Source: Pseudofabraea citricarpa
Taxonomy: Eukaryota > Ascomycota > Leotiomycetes > Helotiales > Dermateaceae
NCBI GenBank assembly: GCA_029641185.1
Contig: JAPWGK010000018.1
Location: 248,001 to 312,000, forward strand
Length of the DNA: 64,000 nucleotides
Direction: 5' to 3'
Numbering within the stretch: the stretch's first letter is position 1; each line of letters starts with the position of its first letter. The position numbers were made by a program, and so were the translations under genes. Shown in pieces: positions 23,117 to 34,340 of the stretch. Under the pieces are notes generated by a model, which saw nothing but the letters and a program-made list of their open reading frames with translations, was not told the DNA's origin and did not search any database.

Positions 23117-23707
23117 TCAGTCGCCTCTCCCTCTCCCACGACCTCGTCCCCCGCTCCGGCCTCCACGACCTCTATCTCCTCCTCTTCCGCCACGATCCCC
23201 GCCTCTAGAACCTCCCCTTCCTCTGTAACCACCTTGCTGACCCTGCTGCTGGTCCTTGACCAAATCAATGATCTCGTCCGGCACTCGTAGATATTTGATC
23301 TGTTGAAGCATGAGCCAAGAACGTCCTACAAACTCCTGGCAAGAAGGGCACATACGTTGTTGCCTTTCACGTAGACTTCCGGCAGTCTGAAGAACTTGTC
23401 ACCTTCCTGCACACGGATATCAGCCCAGGCGCACGAGGATGGGAGGCCGAGTGGTGGGGGATGCGCAGATCATACCGGACTGGTTTGCACAACCTCCTTC
23501 AGCGTCAAGTTCATCCATGTGTCGCAAGTGACAAGATGGCCGTTCAAAGTCTCTCCATTCTTCAGCTCCACCAACATAGGATGGCCTTGCGCCGCTGTGA
23601 GAAGACCGAGAGGGAGCTGCAAAGAGTGCGCCCGTTAGCACAACCATGATGCTAAGAGCAGGAGCAAGCGTAGATTAGTATGCGCGGGTCTGGGAAGGAC
23701 GTACCAT
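23117..23707 (-). CDS. LSM4: U6 snRNA-associated Sm-like protein LSm4
   Basis: Four exons on the minus strand: 23707-23705 (the start codon alone), 23616-23476, 23406-23356 and 23299-23117, giving 125 residues. Introns are 88, 69 and 56 bases, all GT-AG. The Sm fold is complete: [20 protein letters not shown], then [13 protein letters not shown] (Sm1) and [14 protein letters not shown] (Sm2). The tail is a long RGG/GRG box, normal for fungal LSm4 and involved in P-body assembly. LSm4 sits in both the cytoplasmic LSm1-7 ring (mRNA decapping) and the nuclear LSm2-8 ring (U6 binding). An exon holding only ATG is unusual but is supported by GTACGT and a TTTGCAG acceptor. Confidence 0.93.
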
Positions 23708-24438
23708 GGTGTTGACTGGGATGCTGTAAAGCGACGCGCTGAATGTCTGGCTGCAGTTTGTCGTTGCGGCGTTGCGGTTGCGGTTGCGGTTGCGTCGCTC
23801 GGCGGTTTCTTGACGTGGACGGGGTGAAGGGGTTACCGTACCGTCGTACGCGAAGTCACGAAGTCACTACACTAGGTAAGGTACGACGGTAGCTAAGCTT
23901 TTGCACTCTTCCACTCTTCCACTCTTCCACTCCTCTCCTAACTTGTCATCTGCACATCAACATCACATCAACATCGCATCATGCCCACAACCCGCGATGG
24001 TGGATTACCTGCGTTGGGATCGACATGGCCGTCGTAACCTGTCAATTTCCTCCCTCATTCATAGCATGGCCTTTCGGTATTGGCTAGCTTGATCCTTTGC
24101 TTCCATTCGCTGGCCCTATGAGTGCAGTGTGCTCTGTGCGCCCTCTTCCTTCAAATCTGCGCCCAGTGACGCGTCCTGGTGGTGATTTCCGGCCTAGTGC
24201 TTTGCCTCCCCACCACACGTACGAGGCCCCTCCAGCGAGGATTGCGCAGCAAGTGGACTGCCGAGTTTCTCTTTTATGCTCCCAGGCTGCCTCTTTCAAT
24301 TCCATCGCTATCTTTCTTGTTTGCATGTTTTTGGCTTGAGTCGTCTTCCAGGCATCATCTCGTTGTGGATTAAGCGACCATCCTCTCCTATTAATTGGTT
24401 GTCGATTAGAGACTTTGGGACCTGGTTCCCTATTCACC
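23708..24438. other. Divergent spacer LSM4 / His-Pro-rich gene
   Basis: Shared upstream region. It holds a GCGGTT/GCGTTG low-complexity patch at 23762-23795 and three copies of CTTCCACT at about 23907-23931. Confidence 0.5.
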
Positions 24439-26724
24439 ATGCGCGGCCTAGTGAAGGCTACACTGCTACTCGCACCAGCGTTGGCATCGACTTTAGCTGT
24501 GCCTGCTCCGAGTCGACAATGGGACGATGAGCAAACCACTGGTGCGTATCTTGTTCTCTTTCTGGGATGAAATTAATAAGGACTAGATGGCTCATTTGCT
24601 TCTTTCTCCGTGGACCCAAAGCATTCTAGATCACCTGACGACTGGAGTGCTCACGCCCTGAACTTTCGTCTGGATGTTCGACCGTCAGTGGATGCGTGCG
24701 GCTATGGCAATGTGACCCTCGACGGCAAGGTTCTACCACAGACGGAGGAGGACGGTGTCTGGAGTGGGAAGGGGTCTGTGGCCATGGAGGGCAAGAGCAT
24801 TGTAGTTGCATCCTGGACTTTCAATTGTATCGAGGTCGACGACGTACCAGACAGGCAACTTTTGAAGTTTAAGGTTGACTTCCTTGATGGAAAGCCACTG
24901 GCCGAAGTTGGCTTTACAGCTCTCTTCAGACAGAATGAAAGAGCTGAGATTATCAAGATCAACGAAGGTCTAGAACATCCTCGCCATGGTGGCTCACCAA
25001 ACAAGCATCAGCCCCATGCTTCTCACGGATCGTTCCAGGACGGCGAGGAGAAGGGCCACCATGGTCGACCACAAAGCTTCGAGGATGATATGATGGAGTT
25101 GCATTGGATGCGGTCTCAGCTTCTGGAGCTTGAGTGGATGATCTTTGAGAAAGAGCAAACAATGTTTGAGAAGTCTTTCGACCACCAAGACGAGGATATC
25201 AGAAAGTGCGACAGCCTCAAGTGTGTTCTCCGGACTGCAATGGACAAGGCAAAGGGAGCTGTGCATCACGCTGTGGGGAGGCTTACCGGGGATGATGAGT
25301 TTATGGAAGGAGATTTCCATGCCCATCGTGGATTCCCTCATCCACCTCCTTCTAAGCACGGAAAGAAACTTTTTGGCAAGCATGGAAACCATACGCACAG
25401 TCCTTCGGGAGGCAATTCTTCACACCCACATCTGCCTCATCGTTTCCTTCCAGTCTGTAGATTCCCACCCCCACCTCCTCACGGTTTTGGTCCACCTCAT
25501 CATCCAGGCAAAGGACCTCACCATGGACCTCCTGGACCCCCTCGCCCACACTGGGGCGAACCAGGTCCACACCACGGTCCACCTGAATATGATTCTCACT
25601 CTGATTGGGAAGATAACGAACATCATCGCGGACCCCCAGGACCCCCTCGCCCACATTGGGAGGATCACGAATCTCACCGAGGACCACCAGGCCCTCCCCC
25701 ACACTCCCACCACGACAGACCGGGATTTGATGGTCACCCTCCGGGCCCTCCCCATCACGGAAACCCGGAAGATCAGCCAGCGAGACACTCACCTCCACAG
25801 CTCAGCCCTGATGAGCGAAGACCTACAGAGCATGATCAGCCACCTCACGGGGAAAGACCACATCAAAACCAACACGAAGGCCCTCCACAAGACGGCGAAG
25901 AGGACGTTCATTCTGACCCAGAAAATGAACAGAAACATCCGGAGTTGTTTGAGGAGGGTCGTAAGCACCACGATGGACCTCCTCCACCAGGACATGGTCC
26001 AGATGATGAATTTGATGGCCCACCACCCCATGATGGACCAGATCACGGCCCACCTCACGGAGGGCCACACGGAGGTCCAGGCGGGCCACCGCCACCACCA
26101 CCTCCTCCCAGGCACCACAGATCAAGGTTGATGACAACACTCCACATTTTCAAATGGACTGTTGTTGGATTCCTCGCCTCGATCCTTTTGGCGGCTCTCC
26201 ACAAACGCACTTGCACACCAAGTAAGCGTGCCGAGCGTCAAGCCCGTCGCGAGAAGCGTGAACTTCGTCGTGCATACCGTAGACATGTTCACAAAACTGC
26301 CATCAACAGATTAATGGCTAGAATCACTGGAAACGATAGCGATTCTGATGAAGGAGAGGAGAAGTATTGTGATGAGAATCAGCGTTTGATGCACGATGCA
26401 GAAGATGGCATGTCGACAACGATGAGCGAAGAGATTACACAATTACAAAATGCAGCCTCGGTTGTGAGTGACATGGTCGCTACTCCGCAACGTCCCCCGT
26501 CTATCATTATCTCCCAACACGACGCAACCCCACCACCAGCACATATGTTCTCCGACAACCTTTATAGCGAAGAGCTTCCCGCCTATGAGGATAATGATGG
26601 ATCTGAAGCAAGTAGCATTGTAGCAGATGGATTCAGATATACACCTGGAAGCAGTGACTATAGCCCTGCGCATTCCAGCAGTGGAAGTGTCAGTGATATT
26701 CTGGGAGCGGACACGAAACAGTGA
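24439..26724 (+). CDS. His/Pro-rich single-pass membrane protein
   Basis: Exons 24439-24541 and 24587-26724 (45-base intron, GTGCGT...CTAG) give 746 residues. Residues 1-20 are a signal peptide (MRGLVKATLLLAPALASTLA). Residues 35-135 form a compact domain with regular beta-like pattern, followed by a charged helix (DDMMELHWMRSQLLELEW). Residues about 280-545 are almost wholly His, Pro, Gly, Asp and Glu in PHHGPPGPP-like units. A single membrane helix follows at about 550-572 (FKWTVVGFLASILLAALH). A basic, then acidic cytosolic tail holds a K/R-rich juxtamembrane stretch (RAERQARREKRELRRAYRR). I know no named family. The His density suggests an extracellular metal-binding or pH-sensing region; that is inference. 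Confidence 0.8.
25321..26115 (+). repeat. His/Pro-coding low-complexity repeat
   Basis: Repeats of CCACCTCACCATGG-like units inside the gene above code for H/P/G runs. The pattern keeps a second forward frame open for about 330 codons, which I regard as a by-product. Confidence 0.7.
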
Positions 26725-27565
26725 TTAGAATACACTTTTTTTCTTTTGTTCTTGCTTTATTTTGTTTTGGGATGGGTTGAGTAGGATTAATTGCCTCCCT
26801 ATAGATATCAAATTTCCTTTTATCGCGGAGTTCACTTATTGTTTATTGCAGGTTGGATCCTGATTTGTGCCGAAAGCCTGTACCAAACATATTTCTATCA
26901 AATATATTTCTTCTATTTTAAAAAGACTCAAGCAGAACTGTGACCAAGCTGCCTTTGCTACGAAAGTGGGCTTTTAAGTGAGCTTTTAGAAACATCTCTG
27001 CTTACTAAACAAACGGGTCTATAATCGATCATCTAAGGAGAGTAACTAGTATATACGCATTCCAAAGCATTTCGAGTCCTGATAGCGTTGCTGAACTTTA
27101 CTCGATTAGTTCAGCGACACTCTCGGCCGGGCCGATCCTTGCACTAACTGAAAGATTGTAGCCGTTCAGTGCCGAGGTAGAATAAATCTCCAGCGATCTG
27201 ACGTGACACCGAGAGCAAACTATTAACTGTCGAACCTCTGGCTTCTGCGCAATCAAAATTCGAAATAAAATAGCAAAATGTTGCGTATAAACTCTTGAAA
27301 TATATACTTATATGGTCATTTGATTCTATAGTTCAATACAACAAGTAACGTATTCTGAAGGCTTTATCGCTACTTCTTCTAAATATCAAGGGTAGATTGA
27401 ATCTAGACGTGAAATGTATTCAGGATGTAAGATAGAAAATGAAATCGATCAAGGAGTAAGTGGCCAGGTGACCTTCCTTCATCCTCCGCCGACAGTCTCT
27501 TTTCTATTCATATCTTAACATAAGCTGATCGGTCCCAACAACATCTCCAACACGAGAGTTCATCA
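26725..27565. other. Intergenic
   Basis: 3' flank of the His/Pro-rich gene and tRNA-Thr upstream region. No further feature. Confidence 0.5.
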
Positions 27566-27692
27566 GCCCTCGTAGCTCAATGGGTACGTTTCCAACATTA
27601 ACCAACTTCAAGTAACGTCCTACTAACACCCAATGCAGTAGAGCGCGTCACTAGTAATGACGAGGTTGCCGGTTCGATTCCGTCCGAGGGCA
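27566..27692 (+). tRNA. tRNA-Thr(AGT) interrupted in the D-loop
   Basis: Removing 27584-27638 leaves a clean 72-base cloverleaf. The acceptor GCCCTCG/CGAGGGC is perfect with discriminator A. The D stem is GCTC/GAGC and the anticodon stem CGTCA/TGACG with loop CTAGTAA (anticodon AGT, Thr). The T-arm is GCCGG/CCGTC with TTCGATT and one C-U mismatch. The A box TAGCTCAATGG is intact and ends exactly where the insert begins. The B box is intact too. There is no intron at the normal 37/38 site. TTTTTT at 27713 follows. The fold leaves little doubt that this is or was a tRNA gene. Whether the insert is removed is unknown. Confidence 0.85.
27584..27638 (+). other. Spliceosomal-type intron-like insert in tRNA-Thr D-loop
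   Basis: The 55-base insert starts GTACGT, has a perfect TACTAAC branch motif at about 27620-27626 and ends GCAG. These are the three signals of a fungal pre-mRNA intron, at normal fungal size and spacing. The junction can slide by one base. Normal tRNA introns lack these signals and sit after position 37. Confidence 0.7.
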
Positions 27693-27712
27693 TTCGATCA
27701 TTCGAAGCCTTC

Positions 27713-27718
27713 TTTTTT
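27713..27718 (+). terminator. Pol III terminator of tRNA-Thr
   Basis: Run of six T, 20 bases after the tRNA 3' end. Confidence 0.7.
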
Positions 27719-28266
27719 GGCCATTTCTTTTCTCATCTGTTGGCTGAGGTCCTTTTTTTTGTTTTGATTTTGTCGGCGATGTGTGGGGCAGCGGCTTTTG
27801 ACACGTGTTAAATCCTCTACTTGATCTAATTGTGGATAATGTAGTATAGAGAGACAAGGGCTAACTAAGGATCCGTTGGATTCAACATGTGATTGGGTGG
27901 CTGGCAACGGTAATTTAAATTTTCAGCATGTTCGCATAGTCGCTTAGCAGACCCGAGGCTTCCTTCCATACCCTTGCTTCTTTAGGGCAAGCTGCTCTGT
28001 GTTATATAGTAGAAATCCACTTTTAGTATAGTCTTTCTAGTGAAATCCACTCTGCTTTATTTTATGCCTCTTAAGTTTGAGGGCACTTTGAAGCAATTAA
28101 TAGCCCTTTTTGGATGGAATGGCGAGACCCCCACAAGTCCATACGAAGTACTCGGTATGTAGAAGAAAGCGAAAAAGAAAGAATAGAAGCGACGAAGTCA
28201 ATTTTGCTGGATCTAAGCGGGAGGTATATGAGAACAAATAAGCAGATCTCGGCATCAAACACCCAG
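27719..28266. other. Spacer between two tRNA genes
   Basis: No gene seen. The two tRNA genes are on the same strand and separately terminated. Confidence 0.5.
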
Positions 28267-28362
28267 GCGGCTTTAGCTCACTTGGGAGAGCGCCAGACTG
28301 AAGTCAACTTCGGATCATTACAGATTATCTGGAGGCACTGTGTTCGATCCACAGAAGCCGCA
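28267..28362 (+). tRNA. tRNA-Phe(GAA) with 23-base intron
   Basis: Acceptor GCGGCTT/AAGCCGC with discriminator A. D stem GCTC/GAGC around ACTTGGGA. Anticodon stem CCAGA/TCTGG with loop CTGAAG...A (anticodon GAA). T-arm CTGTG/CACAG with TTCGATC. The intron at 28304-28326 lies after position 37, the standard place. Mature length is 73. Confidence 0.93.
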
Positions 28363-29334
28363 AACAACTGCGAATCATGGAACACCATGATTAAAGAACA
28401 CTCTTTTTTTTACCTTTTTTTTTAGGCAAAAAATACTTTTTAGGAATTCAAACAAGGTGCTATCTGTCGCTGGTGGAAGCTAAACGAAAATGCGGAGAAG
28501 GGGGAAAAAAATACCCATGATTTCAGATCTGGCTACTACAAGTACGAAACTAAGGATTTTGGAACCTGGAATTTTGAGAATTTGCGGTACGGTATTACTT
28601 GCGTGTTTGATCTAGTGCGATGCTTGATTTTCCATAGCCTATAATGCGCTGTTTATCTGTACGTAGCACCAAAACGAAACGGGTAACCAAACATGATTCC
28701 ACGCCGCCGGCATTTTGTATTTTCCCCACTACGCCGCATACTCTGATTATCCGCATGAAGCCCAAAACTGTCTGTGGAAGAGGATTAGTGCGACGTCAAC
28801 TCCACTCAGCGCTCGTACAAAATCAAGCGAGATCTTAGCATGTTCGTCTGGGCTCAAGAACGCTACAAGAAGCCGGCCGGCTTGGATGTCAGTGCCACCA
28901 TCGACTGTGCATGCGAGATGCAGAATACTCAACACACGGTCCTTGAGCCTCTAAAGTTTGGGCCTGTGTAGAAACATGGCGAAACAGCAGCCAATCGATA
29001 TGAGGGTTAGCAAGATCTTCTTCCGCGAGGCTGTGTATGGTTCTCGAGCCTTTGCCAAAGTCGAGTCGAGTCTTTTGTTCGGATGCGCGGTCCTCTTGAA
29101 GTCAGAAGACCTGACTTACATCGTATACCGCTTGAGAAGAAAGCATGTCTCTTGTTTCGTCTCAGAGTTTTTTCGAACAGAGATGGCACGATCCTCTGCG
29201 CTGAAAGATAAGCTGAGTCGTCCATGGACCTTCAGAAAGTGTCATCCGTAGAAACTATAAATAATCACGGCTGCATCTCAGCAAAATCTCCAGCCACAAG
29301 TCATTTTTCATTCGCTTCTTTTCTTTCGTTCAAT
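28363..29334. other. Intergenic before peroxidase
   Basis: It begins with the tRNA terminator and a T-rich patch and ends with the peroxidase leader. Short frames on both strands have no support. Confidence 0.5.
28404..28411 (+). terminator. Pol III terminator of tRNA-Phe
   Basis: Run of eight T, followed by a second T run a few bases on. Confidence 0.7.
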
Positions 29335-31238
29335 ATGGTCTCCTTCACTTTCTCAAAATCATTCGTTACACTCCTGGTGAGTCTTATTTTTGTTTCTGCG
29401 GCTCCTGATGGCATCGACCCGAGAGATGTATTGGAGGAGATGGAGCATGTACTTGTCGACAATGGAGGCGCCAATTCAAATCCTTTCATTGCTGCCGTCT
29501 CTCCCTGCAGCAACTATGTAGGCATTGCGGAAGGGAGGGATGCAAGAAACATGCAGACGTCTGCTGAATGGGTCCGCTTCGTTTTCCATGATTTCGTAAC
29601 GGCGGATACCAAAGCTGGAACTGGGTAAGGATGAATTCTAAAGTCAATCAGACACCACTAACTTCTTACAGTGGTGTCGACGCTTCTGTGGGATTTGAAG
29701 CCGATCGCCCTGAAAATGCTGGTCTTTTTGTCACGGACACTTTGGAATTTGTAAGTGCTATCAAGAAACCAGATGATCTACATTTTTATACAAACCACTG
29801 ACTCGAAATAGATGTCACCAGTAAGTAGTTATTCGACTGATTTCATGAGAAGTGGTGCACCTAATACAGGTGTCTAGAATGTAAATGCTTATATGAGCAT
29901 GTCTGACAACATTGCGCTGGTAATTCTTCAATGTTATATGCTTGTTGACAATAAATAACACAATTTTAGGGCGTTGTTGCTTCCGTAGCTACCTGCGGTG
30001 GAACAGATACTGATATTCCAATCCGTACCGGTAGAATTGATGCCACAGAAGCAGGACCATCAGGAGTTCCTGTCCCAACTACTCCTCTGGATGAAATGCT
30101 TGCACAATTTGCAAAGGCTGGCTTCAGCCAAACTGACACAATCGCTCTTACGTAAGAAAACGTCAAACTCAATTAGAACTACCTTGAGCTAACTGAAATT
30201 TGTAGAGCATGTGGACACTCTATGGGTCGTGTTCATGGTACTGGTGATGCACCGGATCTCTGTAGGTTTCACTTTCTTCGTCGTATCTCAGATATTTTCA
30301 GTGCAGCTGACAGTGTCAAAAGCTTTCGATACCACACCTGCTGTCTTCGATGCAAACGTAGTCAATGAATAGTAAGACGATACTGATTATATTTTGGGAA
30401 AACTACTAATAATGATGACAGTCTTGATGGCACGGGAGAAAAGGGTGGTCCTTTGGTTACCACTCCTGATGTAGCCGGGCGCACAGATCTACGTCTTTAC
30501 AGTTCTGATAATAACTCTACCGTACAATCCATGAGTAAGGAAGACGCATTCCAAGCGAAGTGCAACTCGGTATTCGAGCGTATGATCAACACAGTACCAA
30601 AAACTGTCACGCTCTCCGATCCTATCGTGCCTCTGACGTGGAAAGGAGTCGATATCGCCATGGATATTGATCAGTCCGGGGCCGTTTCCGTTTCTGGTAC
30701 TATACGAAATCTTTATACCACCCAGGCACCACCCGAAACCATCCCCTTTACAACTTCGAAGGGCGAGCAAAAGTCACCAGAGCAGCAAAGCTCCAAGCCC
30801 TCAGGGATGGGAACTTCTCTCTATGGAAAAACTACTTACTGGCCATTTAGCAGCAAGATCGACTCGCCAGGCACGACTTCGGTGAACTTTGGGGATGAAG
30901 AATACCCGATCAATGACCAGATGTTTATCCTCCCAAAGCAATCTTCGGTTAACAAAGACGATTCGTCCTTCACGATTAAAGCTGCAACCTTGACAAGTCT
31001 CTGCAAGAACGAAGGCATGACTGCTACATTGTTCGTTCCCACTACTGTTGACGGAACTGTCACGAAACAAATCATGCCCATGACTGTTCCTATGAAGAGA
31101 GGTCCTAATGTAGGAAAGTATACCATATATGAAGGGTCTACTAAGACCACGAATGCTGCAAATGTGGTTGTTGGAGTTAAGATGGGAGGTGTGTCTAGTC
31201 GCACAGTGAAGAGCAAGATTTTCCAAGGTGGTTTCTGA
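29335..31238 (+). CDS. Secreted heme peroxidase (plant/fungal class II-like)
   Basis: Eight exons: 29335-29624, 29672-29750, 29812-29820, 29878-29919, 29970-30151, 30206-30261, 30302 (or 30314)-30371 and 30422-31238, giving 514 or 510 residues. A signal peptide covers about residues 1-23 (ends VSAAP). The distal heme pocket is VRFVFHDF, with catalytic R81 and H85. Next come DNIALGVVASVATCGG and the proximal ligand motif ACGHSMGRVHG with H205. The C-terminal half (about 250 residues) is longer than in lignin or Mn peroxidases and ends in a Thr/Val-rich beta domain without the usual tail. It oxidises small substrates with H2O2 outside the cell. The Mn site and the surface Trp used on lignin cannot be assigned by eye. 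Exon 3 encodes only Met-Ser-Pro. Confidence 0.85.
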
Positions 31239-31773
31239 TGTTGAGAGCGTTTCCTTTCTACCCTTCTTCTTCGATCTCTTCTTATTCTTGTGTTTATTTG
31301 ATGGAGTTTGGAGTACTAGTTGCTCCTTGGGACCATATACCACTTTCCTTTAAAGCAGTCATGTTAAGGCTGCTATGTTAAATACCCAGTTTACCTCAGA
31401 ACCGGAGTCTGAATTGATTCTTTTCATTGTATTTTATAAAAGGAAATTTCCATTTCTTCTTGGCCACTTTGCCAGCGTTCTCCGGTTGTATTTCTAGTCC
31501 CAGCATTTAACCGTAGCTCTCTAAGAATTCTGGTCATTTTCGGGATGTAAATTAAATTTGGATTCGAAGGTATTGAATCTCTATAGTTCTCATATTTTCT
31601 CTACTTAAAGGCTAAACACATGCGCTTCCAGTAAAGAAGAAGAATCAACCAATTCTGTGCCGCCCCCTGAAGATCCTCGCTTCTCGTTAAACCCACCACT
31701 GGCCAAGGGCGAAACGAGGCTGCTTAGCGTCATTAGTCAGCTTCTAGGCCTTCAGCACCCTTGTAACTTAAAA
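31239..31773. other. Spacer between peroxidase and regulator gene
   Basis: Peroxidase 3' flank and regulator promoter. No additional feature seen. Confidence 0.5.
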
Positions 31774-34173
31774 ATGACTCCACCCGCATCTCGACAATTT
31801 TACGAGAAGCAGCAATGCAGGAACATGTGTAACGAGAACAACCTATATTTCTCTTCAGTGTGTTAAACCCCTGAAGATTTTGGCGGTACTAGCAGCTATG
31901 CTGACACGATTCATTTTCAAAGTGCGATGCATGCAGGGCACGGAAATTCAAGGTAAGCTGATTCTCAGTCTAGCCGTGCCAAAGCTCTGCCTTTATTGAT
32001 ACGCCTTGTTAGTGCTCAAAAGAGCGACCGTCATGCTCCTTGTGCCTGAAACAAGGCAAAGATTGCAAATACAGCTTGAAAGCACCTCGAACTTCCCTCA
32101 CGAGAGAGTAAGTAGTGCACCGCTGGTTATATGACAAGTCACAAGTACTGTATCCTGGTCTGGCTACTGATACTTTGTAAAATGCAGGAATCTCAATAAA
32201 GCTGAGGACAGGATACGAGATCTTGAGAATGCGTTCCAAGTTCTATTGCCTCATGTTGACCTTGAGGCATTTTTGATTTCTGTCAAGCAGGGCACGCCGA
32301 GTACACCAGCTCCACAGCCCCCAGAAACGAGTATCACGTTCCAGGAAGACTTTGCGACGCCTCGACCAGTCCTAGTTGACACAGGACAGAACAACGAGTC
32401 GGATTCGGAAGCTTTACCTCAGGAGGCGGATGGTTTTGATTGGACTGAAAATGCTATCAGCTTAAACGATTTGTCTGATGGTATGGCAGCGTTATCAATT
32501 AGACCAGAAGGCGCTGGTTATTTAGGTAAGTGACATGGATTTTATGTTCAAATGACACATATTGACTCTGATTATAAAGGGGCTACGTCAAGTGTTGTCC
32601 CACTTCGAGCTCTCCTCAGTCATGGAGGAAACGCCGTTAGGAACACCGGGTCACCTGGCCGGTCAGATCAGCACATATTCTCGAATAGCATATTATCAAC
32701 GATGAACCCAAGCGATATCTCTCAAAACACTTTTATTGATGCATACTTCCAGTTCTATCATACCCAGTATCCATTTGTACACGAAGGCACTTTCCGGGCT
32801 CAATACGATGGAAACAGTCCTCGGCCGAAGGGCCAGTCCTGGCCTATACTCCTGAATACTATCCTTGCAATTGGTGCTTGGAGTATTGGAGATGATGATT
32901 CTACGATCGATGATGTCTTTTACAACGAAGTCAACAGACTCTGCATGGACAGTTCTGTTTTTGAGAGTGGCAATTTAGCTCTGGTCCAAGCTTTACTACT
33001 TCTGAGTAACTATACTCAGAAACGAAATCGGCCCAATACGGGGTGGAATTATCTTGGACTTGCTGTGAGAACAGGCCTGAGTCTGGGGCTTCACAAAGAA
33101 TTTCCAAAATGGGAAATCACTCTATTACAGAGGGAGATCAGACGCAGGGTGTGGTGGGGCATCTACATTTTTGACAGTGGTGCTTCGATAACATTTGGCC
33201 GTCCTATCCTTTTACCCGAACTGGGCATTATGGATGCATGTGAGGTCATGAACATATCTGAAGAAGTAAGTCAACTTTTCCTGATATATGGCACATGGAT
33301 TAACATCCTAAAAGTCTCTCTCTCCTATAACAACCTCTTTGCCAGGCGAGATTGAAGCACCAACAATTTATTCTGGCTTGATTGCACAGTCTAAATTTCA
33401 CTGCACAGTAAAAGGTCTTTACAATCGACTTATCTCTCACCCTGAGCCGACCGCACAAGAACTTCTAGATCTGGAAAAGCCAATAAACATTTGGGAAGAC
33501 TCCATTCCTTCATATTTCCAGACTGATTCTCCTGATGTGCAAAATAACCAGTCTTTTCTTCTCGCACGATACCGACTTCACTGGCGAAGTTGGAATGTGA
33601 GGATTGTTCTTTTCCGACCAGTGATCTTACGATGGGCTGCCAAACCATGGAAATCAAATAGCAATACGTTTTCTGAGACGGCGGAGGAACTTCGATGTCG
33701 ACAACGATGTCTTGAAAATGCTCGCGCGACTATAAATTCTATTTCTGATTATATGCTGAATAACATCTCGTCGAGACTAGGAACATGGTATATGTTGTAA
33801 GTCCTCTCATATCAAGGTTTCTATCCATTCGCTCATCATCTTTAGATACTTCCTGTTTCAAGCAGGTCTAATCCCCATTATATATCTCATGACTGATCCT
33901 ACACACCCCGACGCACCGTCATGGCTGAACGATGTACGAGCCACCAAGAACCTGCTTACCTACACCTCAGCCTACAATCAACTCGCAGCTCGGTGTCTGG
34001 AGATTATTGATCGGCTCTGCTCGCCTGTACTCAACGACCCAGAGCCGGAGGTTATGTTGCAGAGTTCTGAGATATTTGACGAGGCACACGCTATGTATTT
34101 AGGCGAGCAGTTCGGGACGATGGAGTTTTGGGACTGGTCAAATAGCGTTTTGCAGGGCACCACTGGTATGTGA
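31774..34173 (+). CDS. Gal4-like Zn2Cys6 transcription factor
   Basis: Seven exons: 31774-31857, 31923-31952, 32013-32107, 32188-32525, 32580-33265, 33315-33796 and 33846-34173, giving 680 residues. The binuclear zinc cluster starts at residue 29 as C-X2-C-X6-C-X6-C-X2-C-X6-C (CDACRARKFK, CSKERPSC, CLKQGKDCKYS). It is followed by TSLTRENLNKAEDRIRDLE and LLPHVDLEAFL, which match Gal4 (SPLTRAHLTEVESRLERLE and the region after it) position by position. A fungal_trans middle homology domain follows (GLAVRTGLSLGLHKE, RRRVWWGIYIFD). Relatives of this layout include Gal4/Lac9 and the cellulose/mannan regulators CLR-2/ClrB/ManR. A sugar transporter is convergent 167 bases away. The first exon is the least certain: the in-frame ATG at 31774 with a GTGTGT donor. 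Confidence 0.82.
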
Positions 34174-34340
34174 TGGAATATTCTTGATGATTTATGAAAC
34201 TTTCTGCCTTCTCGTTGGCCTAGTGCATGCTTTGTATTATGATTATCAAGCTTGAGAGAACCTATATTCCTCAGATTTTCGGACGTAAAACATAGCTTTT
34301 CGTTACCCAATATTTGAGTCCTACTATGAGCTTTATAATT

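Noticed and set aside
25352..26140. Several long minus-strand frames under the His/Pro-rich gene
   Set aside because: They arise from the codon repeat. Their products are Trp/Arg or His/Val low complexity with no start context.
30801..31343. Minus-strand 180-codon frame over the peroxidase 3' half
   Set aside because: Antisense to a conserved coding exon. No splice sites or family features.
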